Source of the DNA: Pseudomonas maumuensis
GTDB lineage: Bacteria > Pseudomonadota > Gammaproteobacteria > Pseudomonadales > Pseudomonadaceae
Assembly: GCF_019139675.1 (NCBI RefSeq)
Contig: NZ_CP077077.1
Span: forward strand, 3,348,001-3,412,000
Reading direction: 5' to 3'
Length of the DNA stretch: 64,000 nt
The notes beneath the pieces were generated by a model. It had not been told where the DNA came from and ran no database searches. It worked only from the letters and a program-made list of their open reading frames with translations. A program made the position numbers and the translations under genes. Within the stretch, counting starts at the first letter, position 1. Each line of letters starts with the position of its first letter. Below are positions 34,461 to 43,075 of this stretch, piece by piece.

Positions 34461-36086
34461 ATGCAGTTACGGAACGTTAAGATCGGCATTCGGGCAGCAG
34501 GAATGTTCACCCTGCTCGGTATTCTGGTCCTGGCCATGGGCCTGGTCGCCCTCTACGAAACCCGCAGGATGGACAGCGCCACCGACGAAATCCGCATCAC
34601 CTGGATGCCCGCGGTACTGGCCCTGGGCGAGGTCAGCAGTAACCTGGGGCGAGCCCGTGCCCTGACCCTGCGCAGTGTTCTGGAGGACAGCAGCAACGCT
34701 CGCCACGCCACCCTGGACAAGATCGTCCAGGTCAACCAGCAGCTCGAAAGCGACCTCAAGGCCTACGAGCGCACCATCATCGAAGCCGACGACCGCGCCC
34801 TGTTCGATGCCTTCATAGGCCTGAGCGAGCGTTATCACGGCCTGCAGAAAGCCATCCGCAGCGCCGCCGGCAACGACCAGCTGGACGAGGCCCGCCGCCT
34901 GGTCAACGGCCCGCTCGCCGAGTACGCCGACAGCATGATGAAGGCCTTGGCCGAGCTGATCGCCTACAACACCCAAGGTGCCGAGCAAGCCTCCCGGCGC
35001 AGCAGCGCGGCATCGGACGAAGCCTTCACCCTGATCATTGCCGCCCTCGCCACGATCCTGCTGGCGCTGGTCGGCATCGCCACCCTTCTCACCCGCAGCA
35101 TCGTCGTCCCGCTGGCCGACGCCGTCGCCGTGGCCGAGCGCGTCGCCACCGGCGACCTGACGCGCGAGATCAGCGTGCTTGGCCGCGACGAGCCGGCCTT
35201 GCTGCTGCGCGCCCTAAGCCGCATGCAGCACAGCCTGCGCGACACCCTGCGGCGGATCGCCGCCTCCTCCGACCAGTTGGCATCTGCCTCCGAGGAGCTG
35301 CACACGGTCACCGAGGACACCAGCCGCGGCCTGCACCAGCAGAGCGCCGAGATCGACCAGGCCGCCACCGCGGTCAACCAGATGACCGCCGCCGTCGAGG
35401 AAGTGGCCAGCAACGCCGTGAGCACCGCCGATGCCTCCCAGGGCGCCGACCGCACCACTCGCGATGGCCGCGACCAGGTCAACCAGGCGCTCGCCTCGAT
35501 CCAGCACCTGGTCGATGACGTGACCGGCACCTCCGAGGAAATCGAACAGTTGGCCAGCCACGCCAACCAGATCAGCCAGGTGCTCGACGTGATCGGCTCG
35601 ATCGCCGGGCAGACCAACCTGCTGGCCCTCAACGCCGCCATCGAGGCCGCCCGTGCCGGCGAGGCGGGCCGTGGTTTTGCCGTGGTCGCCGACGAAGTGC
35701 GCGCCCTGGCCCACCGTACCCAGCAGTCTACGGCAGAGATCGAGCAGATGATCGGCGGCATCCAGACCGGCACCGAGCGCGCGGTCAACGCCATGCACAG
35801 CAGTCAAGGCCGCGCCGGCGGCACCCTGGAAGTGGCGCAATCGGCCGGCCAGGCCCTGGAGCTGATCGCCGAGGCGATCGCCACGATCAACCAGCGCAAC
35901 CTGGTGATCGCCACGGCCTCTGAGCAGCAGGCCCAGGTGGCGCGGGAAGTGGACCGCAACCTGGTGAATATCCGCGACCTGGCGATGCAGACCTCGGCAG
36001 GCGCCAACCAGACCAGCGCGGCGGCCCAGGACCTGTCGCGCCTGGCGGTTGAGCTGAATGGGATGGTGGCGCAGTTCAAAGTCTGA
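34461..36086 (+). CDS. Methyl-accepting chemotaxis protein (4HB type), copy 1
   Basis: A 541-residue receptor. A first membrane helix (about residues 14-33) and a second (about 192-213) enclose a four-helix-bundle sensor domain of about 155 residues. HAMP follows ([20 protein letters not shown]), then the cytoplasmic signalling coil with the highly conserved tip [20 protein letters not shown]. No C-terminal CheR-docking pentapeptide is seen (end VAQFKV). Start at 34461 has AAGGAG in front. It is paralogous to the next gene, especially in the cytoplasmic half. Ligand unknown. Confidence 0.95.
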   Translation: MQLRNVKIGIRAAGMFTLLGILVLAMGLVALYETRRMDSATDEIRITWMPAVLALGEVSSNLGRARALTLRSVLEDSSNARHATLDKIVQVNQQLESDLKAYERTIIEADDRALFDAFIGLSERYHGLQKAIRSAAGNDQLDEARRLVNGPLAEYADSMMKALAELIAYNTQGAEQASRRSSAASDEAFTLIIAALATILLALVGIATLLTRSIVVPLADAVAVAERVATGDLTREISVLGRDEPALLLRALSRMQHSLRDTLRRIAASSDQLASASEELHTVTEDTSRGLHQQSAEIDQAATAVNQMTAAVEEVASNAVSTADASQGADRTTRDGRDQVNQALASIQHLVDDVTGTSEEIEQLASHANQISQVLDVIGSIAGQTNLLALNAAIEAARAGEAGRGFAVVADEVRALAHRTQQSTAEIEQMIGGIQTGTERAVNAMHSSQGRAGGTLEVAQSAGQALELIAEAIATINQRNLVIATASEQQAQVAREVDRNLVNIRDLAMQTSAGANQTSAAAQDLSRLAVELNGMVAQFKV

Positions 36087-36100
36087 GTTGCCAGGAACGC

Positions 36101-36170
36101 TATCGCGGGGCGACCCCATCCCTACTCATCAGCGGTAAGGTTGCTGTAGGAGCAGGCTTGCCCCGCGCTC
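36101..36170. repeat. REP-like pair between the chemoreceptor genes
   Basis: ATCGCGGGGCGACCCC at the left and CTGTAGGAGCAGGCTTGCCC plus CGCGCTC at the right have the look of inverted Pseudomonas REP units (GCGGGG…CCCCGC). The spacer has no gene. Confidence 0.5.
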
Positions 36171-36254
36171 GCATTTCGGCCCTGATGAATAGGAAAAACC
36201 GCTGTAGCGCGTCGGACCTAGCTACTACTTCCTCTCTATCTCCCGGCCCATGCT

Positions 36255-36280
36255 CTTGACGTTTGCATTCACACGTCAAG
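36255..36280 (+). promoter_or_regulatory. Leader hairpin overlapping the ribosome site of the second chemoreceptor gene
   Basis: CTTGACGT (36255-36262) pairs perfectly with ACGTCAAG (36273-36280) over a 10-base loop; the right arm merges into the AAGGA ribosome site before the ATG at 36289. It corresponds to 34427-34451, with the stem kept and the loop changed. Confidence 0.55.
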
Positions 36281-36288
36281 GAACACCC

Positions 36289-37911
36289 ATGCTGTTGAGA
36301 AACATGAAGATCGGCAAACGGGCGACCAGCCTGTTCACCCTCCTGGCGGCCCTGGTCCTGGCCATGGGCCTGGTGGCCCTGTACGAAACCCGGCAGATGA
36401 ACGATGCCACCGACGAAATCCGCGGTAATTGGCTGCCAGCGGTGATCGCCCTCAACGAAATCACCGGCACGCTTGCCCAGGAACGCGCAGCGACATTACG
36501 TGCGGCGTTGGAGCAGGACAGTGACGACAATGCCAGCATCAGCTTGCTCAACAGCATCGAAGAAGCGGTGCAGCAGGACCTGAAGGACTACGAAAAGACC
36601 ATTGCCGAGGCCCAGGACCGCAGCCTGTTCAGTGCTTTCGCGGCGGCGCGCCAACAATACACCCAGCAGCAACACGAGGTGCTGCAGCACATCAGCGCCG
36701 GGCGCATGACAGAAGCCAGGCGCCTGATCAATGGCCCTCTGATCCAACGCGCCGACCGCATGATGGACACGCTGGCGACACTGGTGGCCTACAACTACAA
36801 GGGGGCGCAAACCGCCTCGCAGCGCAGCGACGCGGTCAGCGACCAGGCGTTCATGGTGATCATCACCGCACTGGTACTGATCGTATTGGCGCTGGTGTGC
36901 ATCGCCACCTTGTTCACGCGGAGCATCGTCGCGCCGCTGACCGAGGCCGTCGCGGTGGCCGAACGCGTCGCCACCGGCGACCTCACCCGCGAGATCGCCG
37001 TGGTCGGCCTCGATGAACCGGCGTTGCTCCTGCACGCCCTGCGCCGCATGCAGCTGAGCCTGCGCGACACCATCGGCAAGATCGCCACGTCGTCCGACCG
37101 TCTGGCTTCGGCCTCGGAGGAGTTGCATGCCGTCACTGAGGACACCAGCCGCGGCCTGCAGCAGCAGAGCACGGAAATCGACCAGGCCGCTACGGCGGTC
37201 AACCAGATGACCAGTGCCGTCGAGGAAGTCGCGAGCAACGCCGTGAGCACTGCCGAGGCTTCCCAGGGCGCCGACCAGACCACCCGCGACGGCCGCGATC
37301 AGGTCAATCAGGCACTCGCTTCGATCCAGCACCTGGTCGACGACGTCACCGGGACCGCTGGGGAAATCGAACAGCTGGCGGCCAGCGCCAACGAGATCAC
37401 GCGGGTGCTGGATGTGATCGGCGCGATCGCCGGCCAGACCAACCTGCTGGCACTCAATGCCGCCATCGAAGCGGCCCGCGCCGGAGAAGCGGGCCGTGGC
37501 TTTGCCGTGGTCGCCGACGAAGTGCGCGCCCTGGCCCACCGTACCCAGCAATCCACCGCGGAGATCGAGCAGATGATCGGCGGTATCCAGAACGGCACCG
37601 AACGGGCAGTCAGCGCTATGCACAACAGCCAGGGCCACGCCAGTGGCACCCTGGAGGTGGCGCAATCGGCCGGCCAGGCCCTGGAACTGATCGCCCGCAC
37701 CATCGCCTCGATCAACCAGCGCAATCTGGTGATCGCCAGCGCCACCGAGCAGCAGGCGCAGGTGGCGCGGGAAGTGGACCGTAACCTGGTGAACATCCGC
37801 GCCCTGGCGGTGCAGACGACCACCGGGGCCAACCAAACCAGCGCATCGGCCCAGGACCTGTCGCAACTTGCGCTGGAGCTCAATGGGCTGATAGCGCAAT
37901 TCAAGGTTTGA
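36289..37911 (+). CDS. Methyl-accepting chemotaxis protein (4HB type), copy 2
   Basis: A 540-residue receptor with the same plan as the upstream copy: membrane helices near residues 14-33 and 190-212, a 4HB sensor domain between them, HAMP ([20 protein letters not shown]) and the signalling tip [20 protein letters not shown]. The cytoplasmic half is nearly identical to copy 1, while the sensor domain (for example the region after MNDATDEIRGNWLP) has diverged strongly, implying different ligands. It ends at a hairpin shared with the convergent permease gene. Confidence 0.95.
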   Translation: MLLRNMKIGKRATSLFTLLAALVLAMGLVALYETRQMNDATDEIRGNWLPAVIALNEITGTLAQERAATLRAALEQDSDDNASISLLNSIEEAVQQDLKDYEKTIAEAQDRSLFSAFAAARQQYTQQQHEVLQHISAGRMTEARRLINGPLIQRADRMMDTLATLVAYNYKGAQTASQRSDAVSDQAFMVIITALVLIVLALVCIATLFTRSIVAPLTEAVAVAERVATGDLTREIAVVGLDEPALLLHALRRMQLSLRDTIGKIATSSDRLASASEELHAVTEDTSRGLQQQSTEIDQAATAVNQMTSAVEEVASNAVSTAEASQGADQTTRDGRDQVNQALASIQHLVDDVTGTAGEIEQLAASANEITRVLDVIGAIAGQTNLLALNAAIEAARAGEAGRGFAVVADEVRALAHRTQQSTAEIEQMIGGIQNGTERAVSAMHNSQGHASGTLEVAQSAGQALELIARTIASINQRNLVIASATEQQAQVAREVDRNLVNIRALAVQTTTGANQTSASAQDLSQLALELNGLIAQFKV

Positions 37912-37920
37912 ACGGCCCGA

Positions 37921-37951
37921 ACACCATCGCGGTATACGCCCGCGATGGTGT
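37921..37951. terminator. Bidirectional terminator hairpin
   Basis: ACACCATCGCGG and CCGCGATGGTGT form a perfect 12-bp stem over a 7-base loop, followed by TTG, between the convergent chemoreceptor and permease genes. Confidence 0.75.
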
Positions 37952-37962
37952 TGAAGTGAATC

Positions 37963-39366
37963 TCAGGACCTGATGCCAAACACCCGCCCCGCCTTTTCCG
38001 GCTGGGCCCGTGTCGCCAGGCAGTAATACAGCGGCACCGTCACCAGCAACCCGAACAGCCACGACAGATCGGCCCCTTCGACGATATTCGAGTACGGCCC
38101 GACATACAGCGACGTATTGGCGAACGGCAACTGCACCAGGATGCCGCAGGCGTAGGCGATGATCGCGTGGTGGTTGAAGCGCCCGTAGATGCCACCGTCG
38201 GCGCGGAAGATCGAGGCGATGTCGTACTCGCCGCGCTTGATCAGGTAGAAGTCCACCAGGTTGATCGACGCCCACGGCACCAGCACCAGCAACAGCGCCA
38301 GGATCAGCCCGATGAACTGGCCGATGAAGTCCGCCGAAGCGTTCAACGCCACCAGGGCGCAGCCCACCAGGATCACTCCCGCCAACACCACGCGCAGCCT
38401 GATGCTCGGCGTCCAGTGGGCGGCAAAGGTCTGGATCGCGGTGACGATCGACAGCACCGCGCCATACAGGTTGAGCGCGTTGTGGCTGATGATGTTGAGC
38501 AGGAACAGCACCATCAGCACCGGGCCCAGCCAACCGGTGGCCTGCTTGACCGCCACCATGGCATCGGTGCCTTCAGGCACGCACAGCACCGCCACCGCAC
38601 CGAAGCTGAAGCACAGGATGGTGCCCAGGGTGGCCCCGAGGTAGGTGGCCCAGAACGGCTTGGCGATGCCGACTTCACGGGGCAGGTAGCGCGAGTAGTC
38701 CGAGGTGTAGGGCGAGAAGCTGATCTGCCAGATGATGCCCAGCGATATCGTGGCGACGAAGCCGGACAAGTTGAACGCACCGCGGCTGAAGAAATCGCCC
38801 GGCAGTTCCTGGGCGAACATCATGATGAAGCCGGCCAGCAGCGCCGAGCCCATCACCCAGGTGCCGACGCGGTTCAGCGTGTGGATGAAGCGGTAGCCGA
38901 TCACCCCGATGGCGGTGGCGCTCAGGGCGCCGATGACGATGGCGCCGGGCATCGGCACGCCGGGGGCGATGCCGTGGATCGACTTGCCGGCCAGGACGAT
39001 GTTGGAAATGAAGAAACCGACGTAGATCAATGCGGTGAAGAACACGATCAGCAGCGCGCCATAGCGGCCGAACTGGCCGCGGCTCTGCACCATCTGCGGA
39101 ATGCCCAGCTGCGGCCCCTGCGCCGAGGCCAGGGCGATCACCACCCCGCCCAGCAGATGCCCCAGCACGATGGCCAACAGCCCCCACAGCAAGTTCAGAT
39201 GGAACACCTGGACCACCATGGCACCGGTGACGATCGGCAGCGGCGCGATGTTGGTGCTGAACCACAGGGTGAAAAGGTCGCGCGCCTTCCCATGGCGCTC
39301 GGACGGTGGCACGTAATCGACCGTGTGTTGCTCGACGAGATGGTGTTGCGACGACGGTTGGGACAT
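37963..39366 (-). CDS. NCS1-family cytosine/purine/hydantoin-type permease
   Basis: A 467-residue membrane protein with 12 helices. NCS1 marks include the start TLWFSTNIAPLPIVTGAMVV (about residues 33-52), QLGIPQMVQSRGQFGRYGAL, and SPYTSDYSRYLP. Such carriers take up nucleobases, hydantoins or related heterocycles with Na+ or H+. It is divergent from the flavin reductase/monooxygenase genes, and a GntR-type operator lies 77-88 bp before its start, so it is the likely importer for the substrate of the adjacent pathway. Confidence 0.92.
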   Translation of the reverse strand: MSQPSSQHHLVEQHTVDYVPPSERHGKARDLFTLWFSTNIAPLPIVTGAMVVQVFHLNLLWGLLAIVLGHLLGGVVIALASAQGPQLGIPQMVQSRGQFGRYGALLIVFFTALIYVGFFISNIVLAGKSIHGIAPGVPMPGAIVIGALSATAIGVIGYRFIHTLNRVGTWVMGSALLAGFIMMFAQELPGDFFSRGAFNLSGFVATISLGIIWQISFSPYTSDYSRYLPREVGIAKPFWATYLGATLGTILCFSFGAVAVLCVPEGTDAMVAVKQATGWLGPVLMVLFLLNIISHNALNLYGAVLSIVTAIQTFAAHWTPSIRLRVVLAGVILVGCALVALNASADFIGQFIGLILALLLVLVPWASINLVDFYLIKRGEYDIASIFRADGGIYGRFNHHAIIAYACGILVQLPFANTSLYVGPYSNIVEGADLSWLFGLLVTVPLYYCLATRAQPEKAGRVFGIRS

Positions 39367-39442
39367 AGGATTCAGCTCGAAAGGTCGTTTTTATCGTTGT
39401 ATGGAAACCGCTCGGGGCGGCCTCTCAGCTGAAGACCATATT

Positions 39443-39454
39443 ATGGTATTCCAA
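39443..39454. promoter_or_regulatory. GntR-type operator O1 (permease side)
   Basis: ATGGTATTCCAA within ATATTATGGTATTCCAACAG matches the perfect palindrome at 41526-41537 with two changes, and the flanks ATATT and CAG are shared. It lies upstream of the permease. Confidence 0.55.
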
Positions 39455-39613
39455 CAGTTTGACAACACTGAACCGCTCATTTTCAGCGCACCTGATCCGC
39501 TCCATGCGCCATCGCGCAGCACAAATGATTACACCAAGGCCAGTGATTACGGGGCTTGCACCGTTTATCGCGAAATCCAGGCCACGGAAAATTCCGCTTG
39601 CAATGTAGGTATT

Positions 39614-39625
39614 ACGGTATACCAT
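39614..39625. promoter_or_regulatory. GntR-type operator O2 (flavin reductase side)
   Basis: ACGGTATACCAT followed by CAGAC differs from the perfect palindrome by one base and keeps the right flank. It lies 57-68 bp before the first flavin reductase start. Confidence 0.65.
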
Positions 39626-39681
39626 CAGACACATCAACGATAAAAACCGCGGACCACCGCAGCCTTTCAGAGGTACACGAG

Positions 39682-40167
39682 ATGATCGACGCAACCGTCT
39701 ACAAGCACGTCCTGGGCTCCTTCCCCTCCGGCGTGACCGTCATCACCACTTTGGACGACGACGGCTCGATCGTCGGCCTCACCGCCAGCGCCTTCTCCTC
39801 CCTGTCGATGGACCCGCCGCTGGTGCTGTTTTGCCCCAACTACAGCTCCGACTCCTACCCTGTACTGATGAAGAACAAGCGCTTCGCCATTCACCTGCTC
39901 TCCGGTGAACAGCAGGCCGAGGCGTATGCGTTCGCGAAAAAAGGCAAGGACAAGGCCGTCGGCATCGAGTGGACCCTGAGCGAACTGGGCAACCCGATCC
40001 TGGCCGGCGCCACCGCCGTGATCGAATGCGAACTGTGGCGTGAATATGAAGGCGGCGACCACGCCATCATGGTCGGCAAGGTACACAACCTGATCGTCCC
40101 GCAGGAGGCGCCCCGCCCGATGGTCTATTGCCGCGGCAAGATGGCCAGCCTGCCGGCCTTCGCCTGA
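39682..40167 (+). CDS. Flavin reductase (RutF/HpaC-like), copy 1
   Basis: A 161-residue protein of the flavin reductase-like domain family: GSFPSGVTVITTLDDDGSIV, then LTASAFSSLSMDPPLVLFCP (FMN-binding), and the end GDHAIMVGKVHNL. It would reduce FMN with NAD(P)H for the luciferase-like monooxygenase encoded 72 bp downstream. AGAGG stands before the ATG at 39682. A second copy of the same length, about 70% identical by eye, lies at 44566. Confidence 0.92.
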   Translation: MIDATVYKHVLGSFPSGVTVITTLDDDGSIVGLTASAFSSLSMDPPLVLFCPNYSSDSYPVLMKNKRFAIHLLSGEQQAEAYAFAKKGKDKAVGIEWTLSELGNPILAGATAVIECELWREYEGGDHAIMVGKVHNLIVPQEAPRPMVYCRGKMASLPAFA

Positions 40168-40239
40168 ACCCTGACGACCGATTCCACTTAGAGCGCCTGC
40201 CCCGGCGGGCGACAACAACAAAGCTCCGAGGAAAGCCCC

Positions 40240-41283
40240 ATGAAATTTTCGCTGTTCGTGCACATGGAACGTTGGGATGAGCAGGTCAGCCACCGCCAGC
40301 TGTTCGAAGACCTCACCGAATTGACCCTGATGGCCGAAGACGGCGGTTTCAGCACCGTGTGGATCGGCGAACACCACGCCATGGAGTACACCATCTCGCC
40401 GAGCCCGATGCCGCTGCTGGCCTACCTCGCAGCGCGCACCGAGAAAATCCGCCTGGGCGCCGGCACCATCATCGCGCCCTTCTGGAATCCGATCCGCGTG
40501 GCGGGCGAATGCGCCCTGCTCGACGTCATCAGCAATGGCCGCATGGAAGTGGGCCTGGCCCGTGGCGCCTACCAGTTCGAATTCGACCGCATGGCCGGCG
40601 GCATGCCGGCCACCGATGGCGGCAAGGCCCTGCGCGAGATGGTCCCGGCGGTGCGCAAGCTGTGGCAAGGCGACTATGCCCACGAAGGCGAGATCTACAA
40701 CTTCCCCACCTCCACCAGCGTGCCCAAGCCGGTACAGCAGGGCATGCCGCCGATGTGGATCGCCGCCCGCGACCCGGACTCGCACAACTTCGCCGTGGCC
40801 AACGGCTGCAACGTCATGGTCACCCCGCTGATGAAGGGCGACGAAGAGGTGCTGGACCTGAAGAACAAGTTCCAGGCCGCCCTGGACAACAACCCCGACG
40901 TGCCGCGCCCGCAGCTGATGGTGCTGCGCCACACCCACGTGCATAGCCCGGCCGAGCCGGACGGTTGGAAAGTCGGCGCCCAGGCCATTTCACGCTTCTA
41001 CCGCACCTTCGATGCCTGGTTCGGCAACAAGACCGTGCCGGCGAACGGTTTCCTCGAACCGAGCCCGGAGTCGAAGTTCGCCGAGGTGCCGGCCTTCGCG
41101 CTGGAGAATATCCGCAAGAACACCATGATCGGCACCCCTGAAGAAATCATTGCGCGCATCAAGTACTACCAGGAGCTCGGCGTCGACGAGTTCAGCTTCT
41201 GGTGCGACAACAGCCTGCCCCATGCCGAGAAACGCAAGTCGCTGGAACTGTTCATCAAGGAAGTGGTGCCGGCGTTCGCCTGA
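40240..41283 (+). CDS. Luciferase-like (LLM) flavin-dependent monooxygenase
   Basis: A 347-residue TIM-barrel monooxygenase: TVWIGEHHAMEYTISPSPMP, RLGAGTIIAPFWNPIRVAGE and VGLARGAYQFEFDRM are typical of bacterial luciferase-like proteins that use reduced FMN and oxygen. In the Rut pathway a related enzyme (RutA) opens the uracil ring, but RutA motifs are not clearly present here, so a different heterocycle or side-chain oxidation is more likely. It is preceded by its probable reductase and followed by a strong terminator, making a two-gene transcript under operator O2. Confidence 0.92.
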   Translation: MKFSLFVHMERWDEQVSHRQLFEDLTELTLMAEDGGFSTVWIGEHHAMEYTISPSPMPLLAYLAARTEKIRLGAGTIIAPFWNPIRVAGECALLDVISNGRMEVGLARGAYQFEFDRMAGGMPATDGGKALREMVPAVRKLWQGDYAHEGEIYNFPTSTSVPKPVQQGMPPMWIAARDPDSHNFAVANGCNVMVTPLMKGDEEVLDLKNKFQAALDNNPDVPRPQLMVLRHTHVHSPAEPDGWKVGAQAISRFYRTFDAWFGNKTVPANGFLEPSPESKFAEVPAFALENIRKNTMIGTPEEIIARIKYYQELGVDEFSFWCDNSLPHAEKRKSLELFIKEVVPAFA

Positions 41284-41313
41284 ATTCCCTTTGCCTGAAT
41301 GATTGCGGGAACC

Positions 41314-41360
41314 AGCCCGCTCGCGTGGGCCCCCGTGGCCGGCGCGAGCGGGCTTTTTTT
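41314..41360 (+). terminator. Rho-independent terminator
   Basis: AGCCCGCTCGCG and CGCGAGCGGGCT form a 12-bp stem, followed by seven T residues, after the monooxygenase gene. Confidence 0.88.
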
Positions 41361-41397
41361 GCGGGTCGCCTTGAAATGTTCGTCGGAGCAGGTTCTG

Positions 41398-41430
41398 CGC
41401 CTGTGAGATCGAGCGCCGCCCGCGCGGCGC
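41398..41430. repeat. Solo arm of the composite REP element (half copy D)
   Basis: GCCTGTGAGATCGAGCGCCG and the following CCCGCGCGGCGC equal the outer end of copy C at 58734. The rest of the arm and the second arm are absent. It lies between a terminator and operator O3. Confidence 0.7.
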
Positions 41431-41525
41431 GCGATAGATGCATCGCCTCCAAACCCAAGCCAGGCACACAGCCTTTCGTCCTCCGTTGAGAGAAATTTTC
41501 GACCGTCTCTTGCACATCAAATATT

Positions 41526-41537
41526 ATGGTATACCAT
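41526..41537. promoter_or_regulatory. GntR-type operator O3 (perfect palindrome)
   Basis: ATGGTATACCAT is a perfect 12-bp palindrome 40-51 bp before the DUF1185 gene. The core TGGTATACCA fits the T-x-GT…AC-x-A pattern of FCD-type GntR sites. Confidence 0.7.
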
Positions 41538-41576
41538 CAGACAACAAGAGCTGATAACCCTAACCAGGAGCCCCCC

Positions 41577-42173
41577 ATGAGTTTCGAAATCCGCAAGATC
41601 GTCACCTACTCCGAAGAGACCCGCATCGAAGGCGGCAAGGCCACCGACAAGCCGGTGACCATGGTCGGCCTGGCCGTGGTGATCAAGAACCCATGGGCTG
41701 GTCGCGGCTTCGTCGAAGACCTCAAGCCGGAGATCCGCGCCAACTGCTCCGCACTGGGTGCGCTGATGGTCGAGCGCCTGACCGCCGCCATCGGCGGAGC
41801 CGACAAGATCGAGGCCTACGGCAAGGCCGCCGTGGTCGGCGCCGACGGCGAGATCGAGCACGCCTCGGCGGTGATCCACACCCTGCGCTTCGGCAATCAC
41901 TACCGCGAAGCCGTGCAGGCCAAGAGCTACCTGAGCTTCACCAACAAGCGCGGCGGCCCCGGCACCTCGATCCAGATCCCGATGATGCAGAAGGACGACG
42001 AAGGTCTGCGCTCGCACTACATCACCCTGGAAATGCAGATCGAAGATGCCCCGCGTGCCGACGAGATCGTCGTGGTGCTGGGCGCCGCCGACGGTGGCCG
42101 CCTGCACCCACGCATCGGCAATCGCTACATCGACCTGGAAGAACTGGCTGCCGAAAAGGCCAACGCTCAATAA
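41577..42173 (+). CDS. DUF1185 'amino acid synthesis' family protein
   Basis: A 198-residue protein matching the family Pfam names AA_synth (DUF1185): start IRKIVTYSEETRIEGGKATD, middle IEAYGKAAVVGADGEIEHAS, and EIVVVLGAADGGRLHPRIGN. Solved family members have a chorismate-mutase-like fold and no proven reaction. The ATG at 41577 has AGGAG in front. It opens the second transcript of the cluster, under operator O3, and is followed by hydrolase, dehydrogenase and reductase genes, so it probably acts on an intermediate of this pathway. Confidence 0.85.
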   Translation: MSFEIRKIVTYSEETRIEGGKATDKPVTMVGLAVVIKNPWAGRGFVEDLKPEIRANCSALGALMVERLTAAIGGADKIEAYGKAAVVGADGEIEHASAVIHTLRFGNHYREAVQAKSYLSFTNKRGGPGTSIQIPMMQKDDEGLRSHYITLEMQIEDAPRADEIVVVLGAADGGRLHPRIGNRYIDLEELAAEKANAQ

Positions 42174-42241
42174 CAACAACCAAGACGGGCCGGGGCGTGG
42201 CGTGCATACCCGCCGCGCCCGACCTTCAAGGAGCGCCCTCC

Positions 42242-43075
42242 ATGATTCAGCCTGTCGCTGAACGTACACCGGCCGGGACCAGTTACCTGGACCTGGGCCA
42301 GGGCCAGCCCGTGGTACTGATCCACGGCGTGGGCCTGAACAAGGAAATGTGGGGCGGGCAGATCGTCGGCCTGGCCAACGACTACCGCGTCATCGCCTAC
42401 GACATGCTCGGCCATGGCCAGAGCCGCGTGCCCAGCGCCGATACGCCGCTGGAGGGCTATGCCGAGCAGCTCGCCGAACTGCTCGACCACCTGCAGGTCG
42501 CCCAGGCCTGCGTGATCGGTTTTTCCATGGGCGGCCTGGTGGCCCGCGCCTTCGCCCTCAACTACCCGCAACGCCTGGCCGCGCTGGTGGTACTCAACAG
42601 CGTTTTCAACCGTACCCCCGAGCAGAGCGCCGGGGTGATCGCACGCGCCGCGCAAGCCTTCGAACAAGGCCCCGACGCCAACGTCGATGCCGCCCTCGAG
42701 CGCTGGTTCAGCCGCGAGTACAAGGCCGCCAACCCGGCCCAAGTCGCCGCCATCCGCCAGATCCTGGCGAGCAACGACCCGCAGGGCTACCACACCACCT
42801 ACTCGCTGTTCGCCACCCAGGACATGTACCGCGAAACCGACCTGGGCAGTATCCAGGTGCCGACACTGGTGGCCACCGGCGAACTCGATGCCGGTTCCAC
42901 CCCGGCCATGGCCCGTCAGCTGGCCACGCGTATTCCCGGCGCCCAGTGCGTGGTCCTTGCCGAGCAACGGCATATGATGCCGGTGGAAGCACCGCGCGAA
43001 GTCAACAAGATGCTGCTGGACTTCCTCAGGCAGGCCCGCACCCTCACCGAATCCGCCAAGGGGATAGTCGCATGA
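42242..43075 (+). CDS. Alpha/beta hydrolase (RutD/PcaD-like)
   Basis: A 277-residue hydrolase: oxyanion region VVLIHGVGLNKEMW (about residues 23-36), nucleophile elbow GFSMGG (Ser near 95), acid in TGELDAGSTP, and catalytic His in EQRHMMPVEAPREV (about 246). It resembles RutD and 3-oxoadipate enol-lactonase. In this setting it would hydrolyse an amide, ester or lactone formed after ring oxidation. It overlaps the aldehyde dehydrogenase gene by 4 bp (ATGA). Confidence 0.9.
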   Translation: MIQPVAERTPAGTSYLDLGQGQPVVLIHGVGLNKEMWGGQIVGLANDYRVIAYDMLGHGQSRVPSADTPLEGYAEQLAELLDHLQVAQACVIGFSMGGLVARAFALNYPQRLAALVVLNSVFNRTPEQSAGVIARAAQAFEQGPDANVDAALERWFSREYKAANPAQVAAIRQILASNDPQGYHTTYSLFATQDMYRETDLGSIQVPTLVATGELDAGSTPAMARQLATRIPGAQCVVLAEQRHMMPVEAPREVNKMLLDFLRQARTLTESAKGIVA

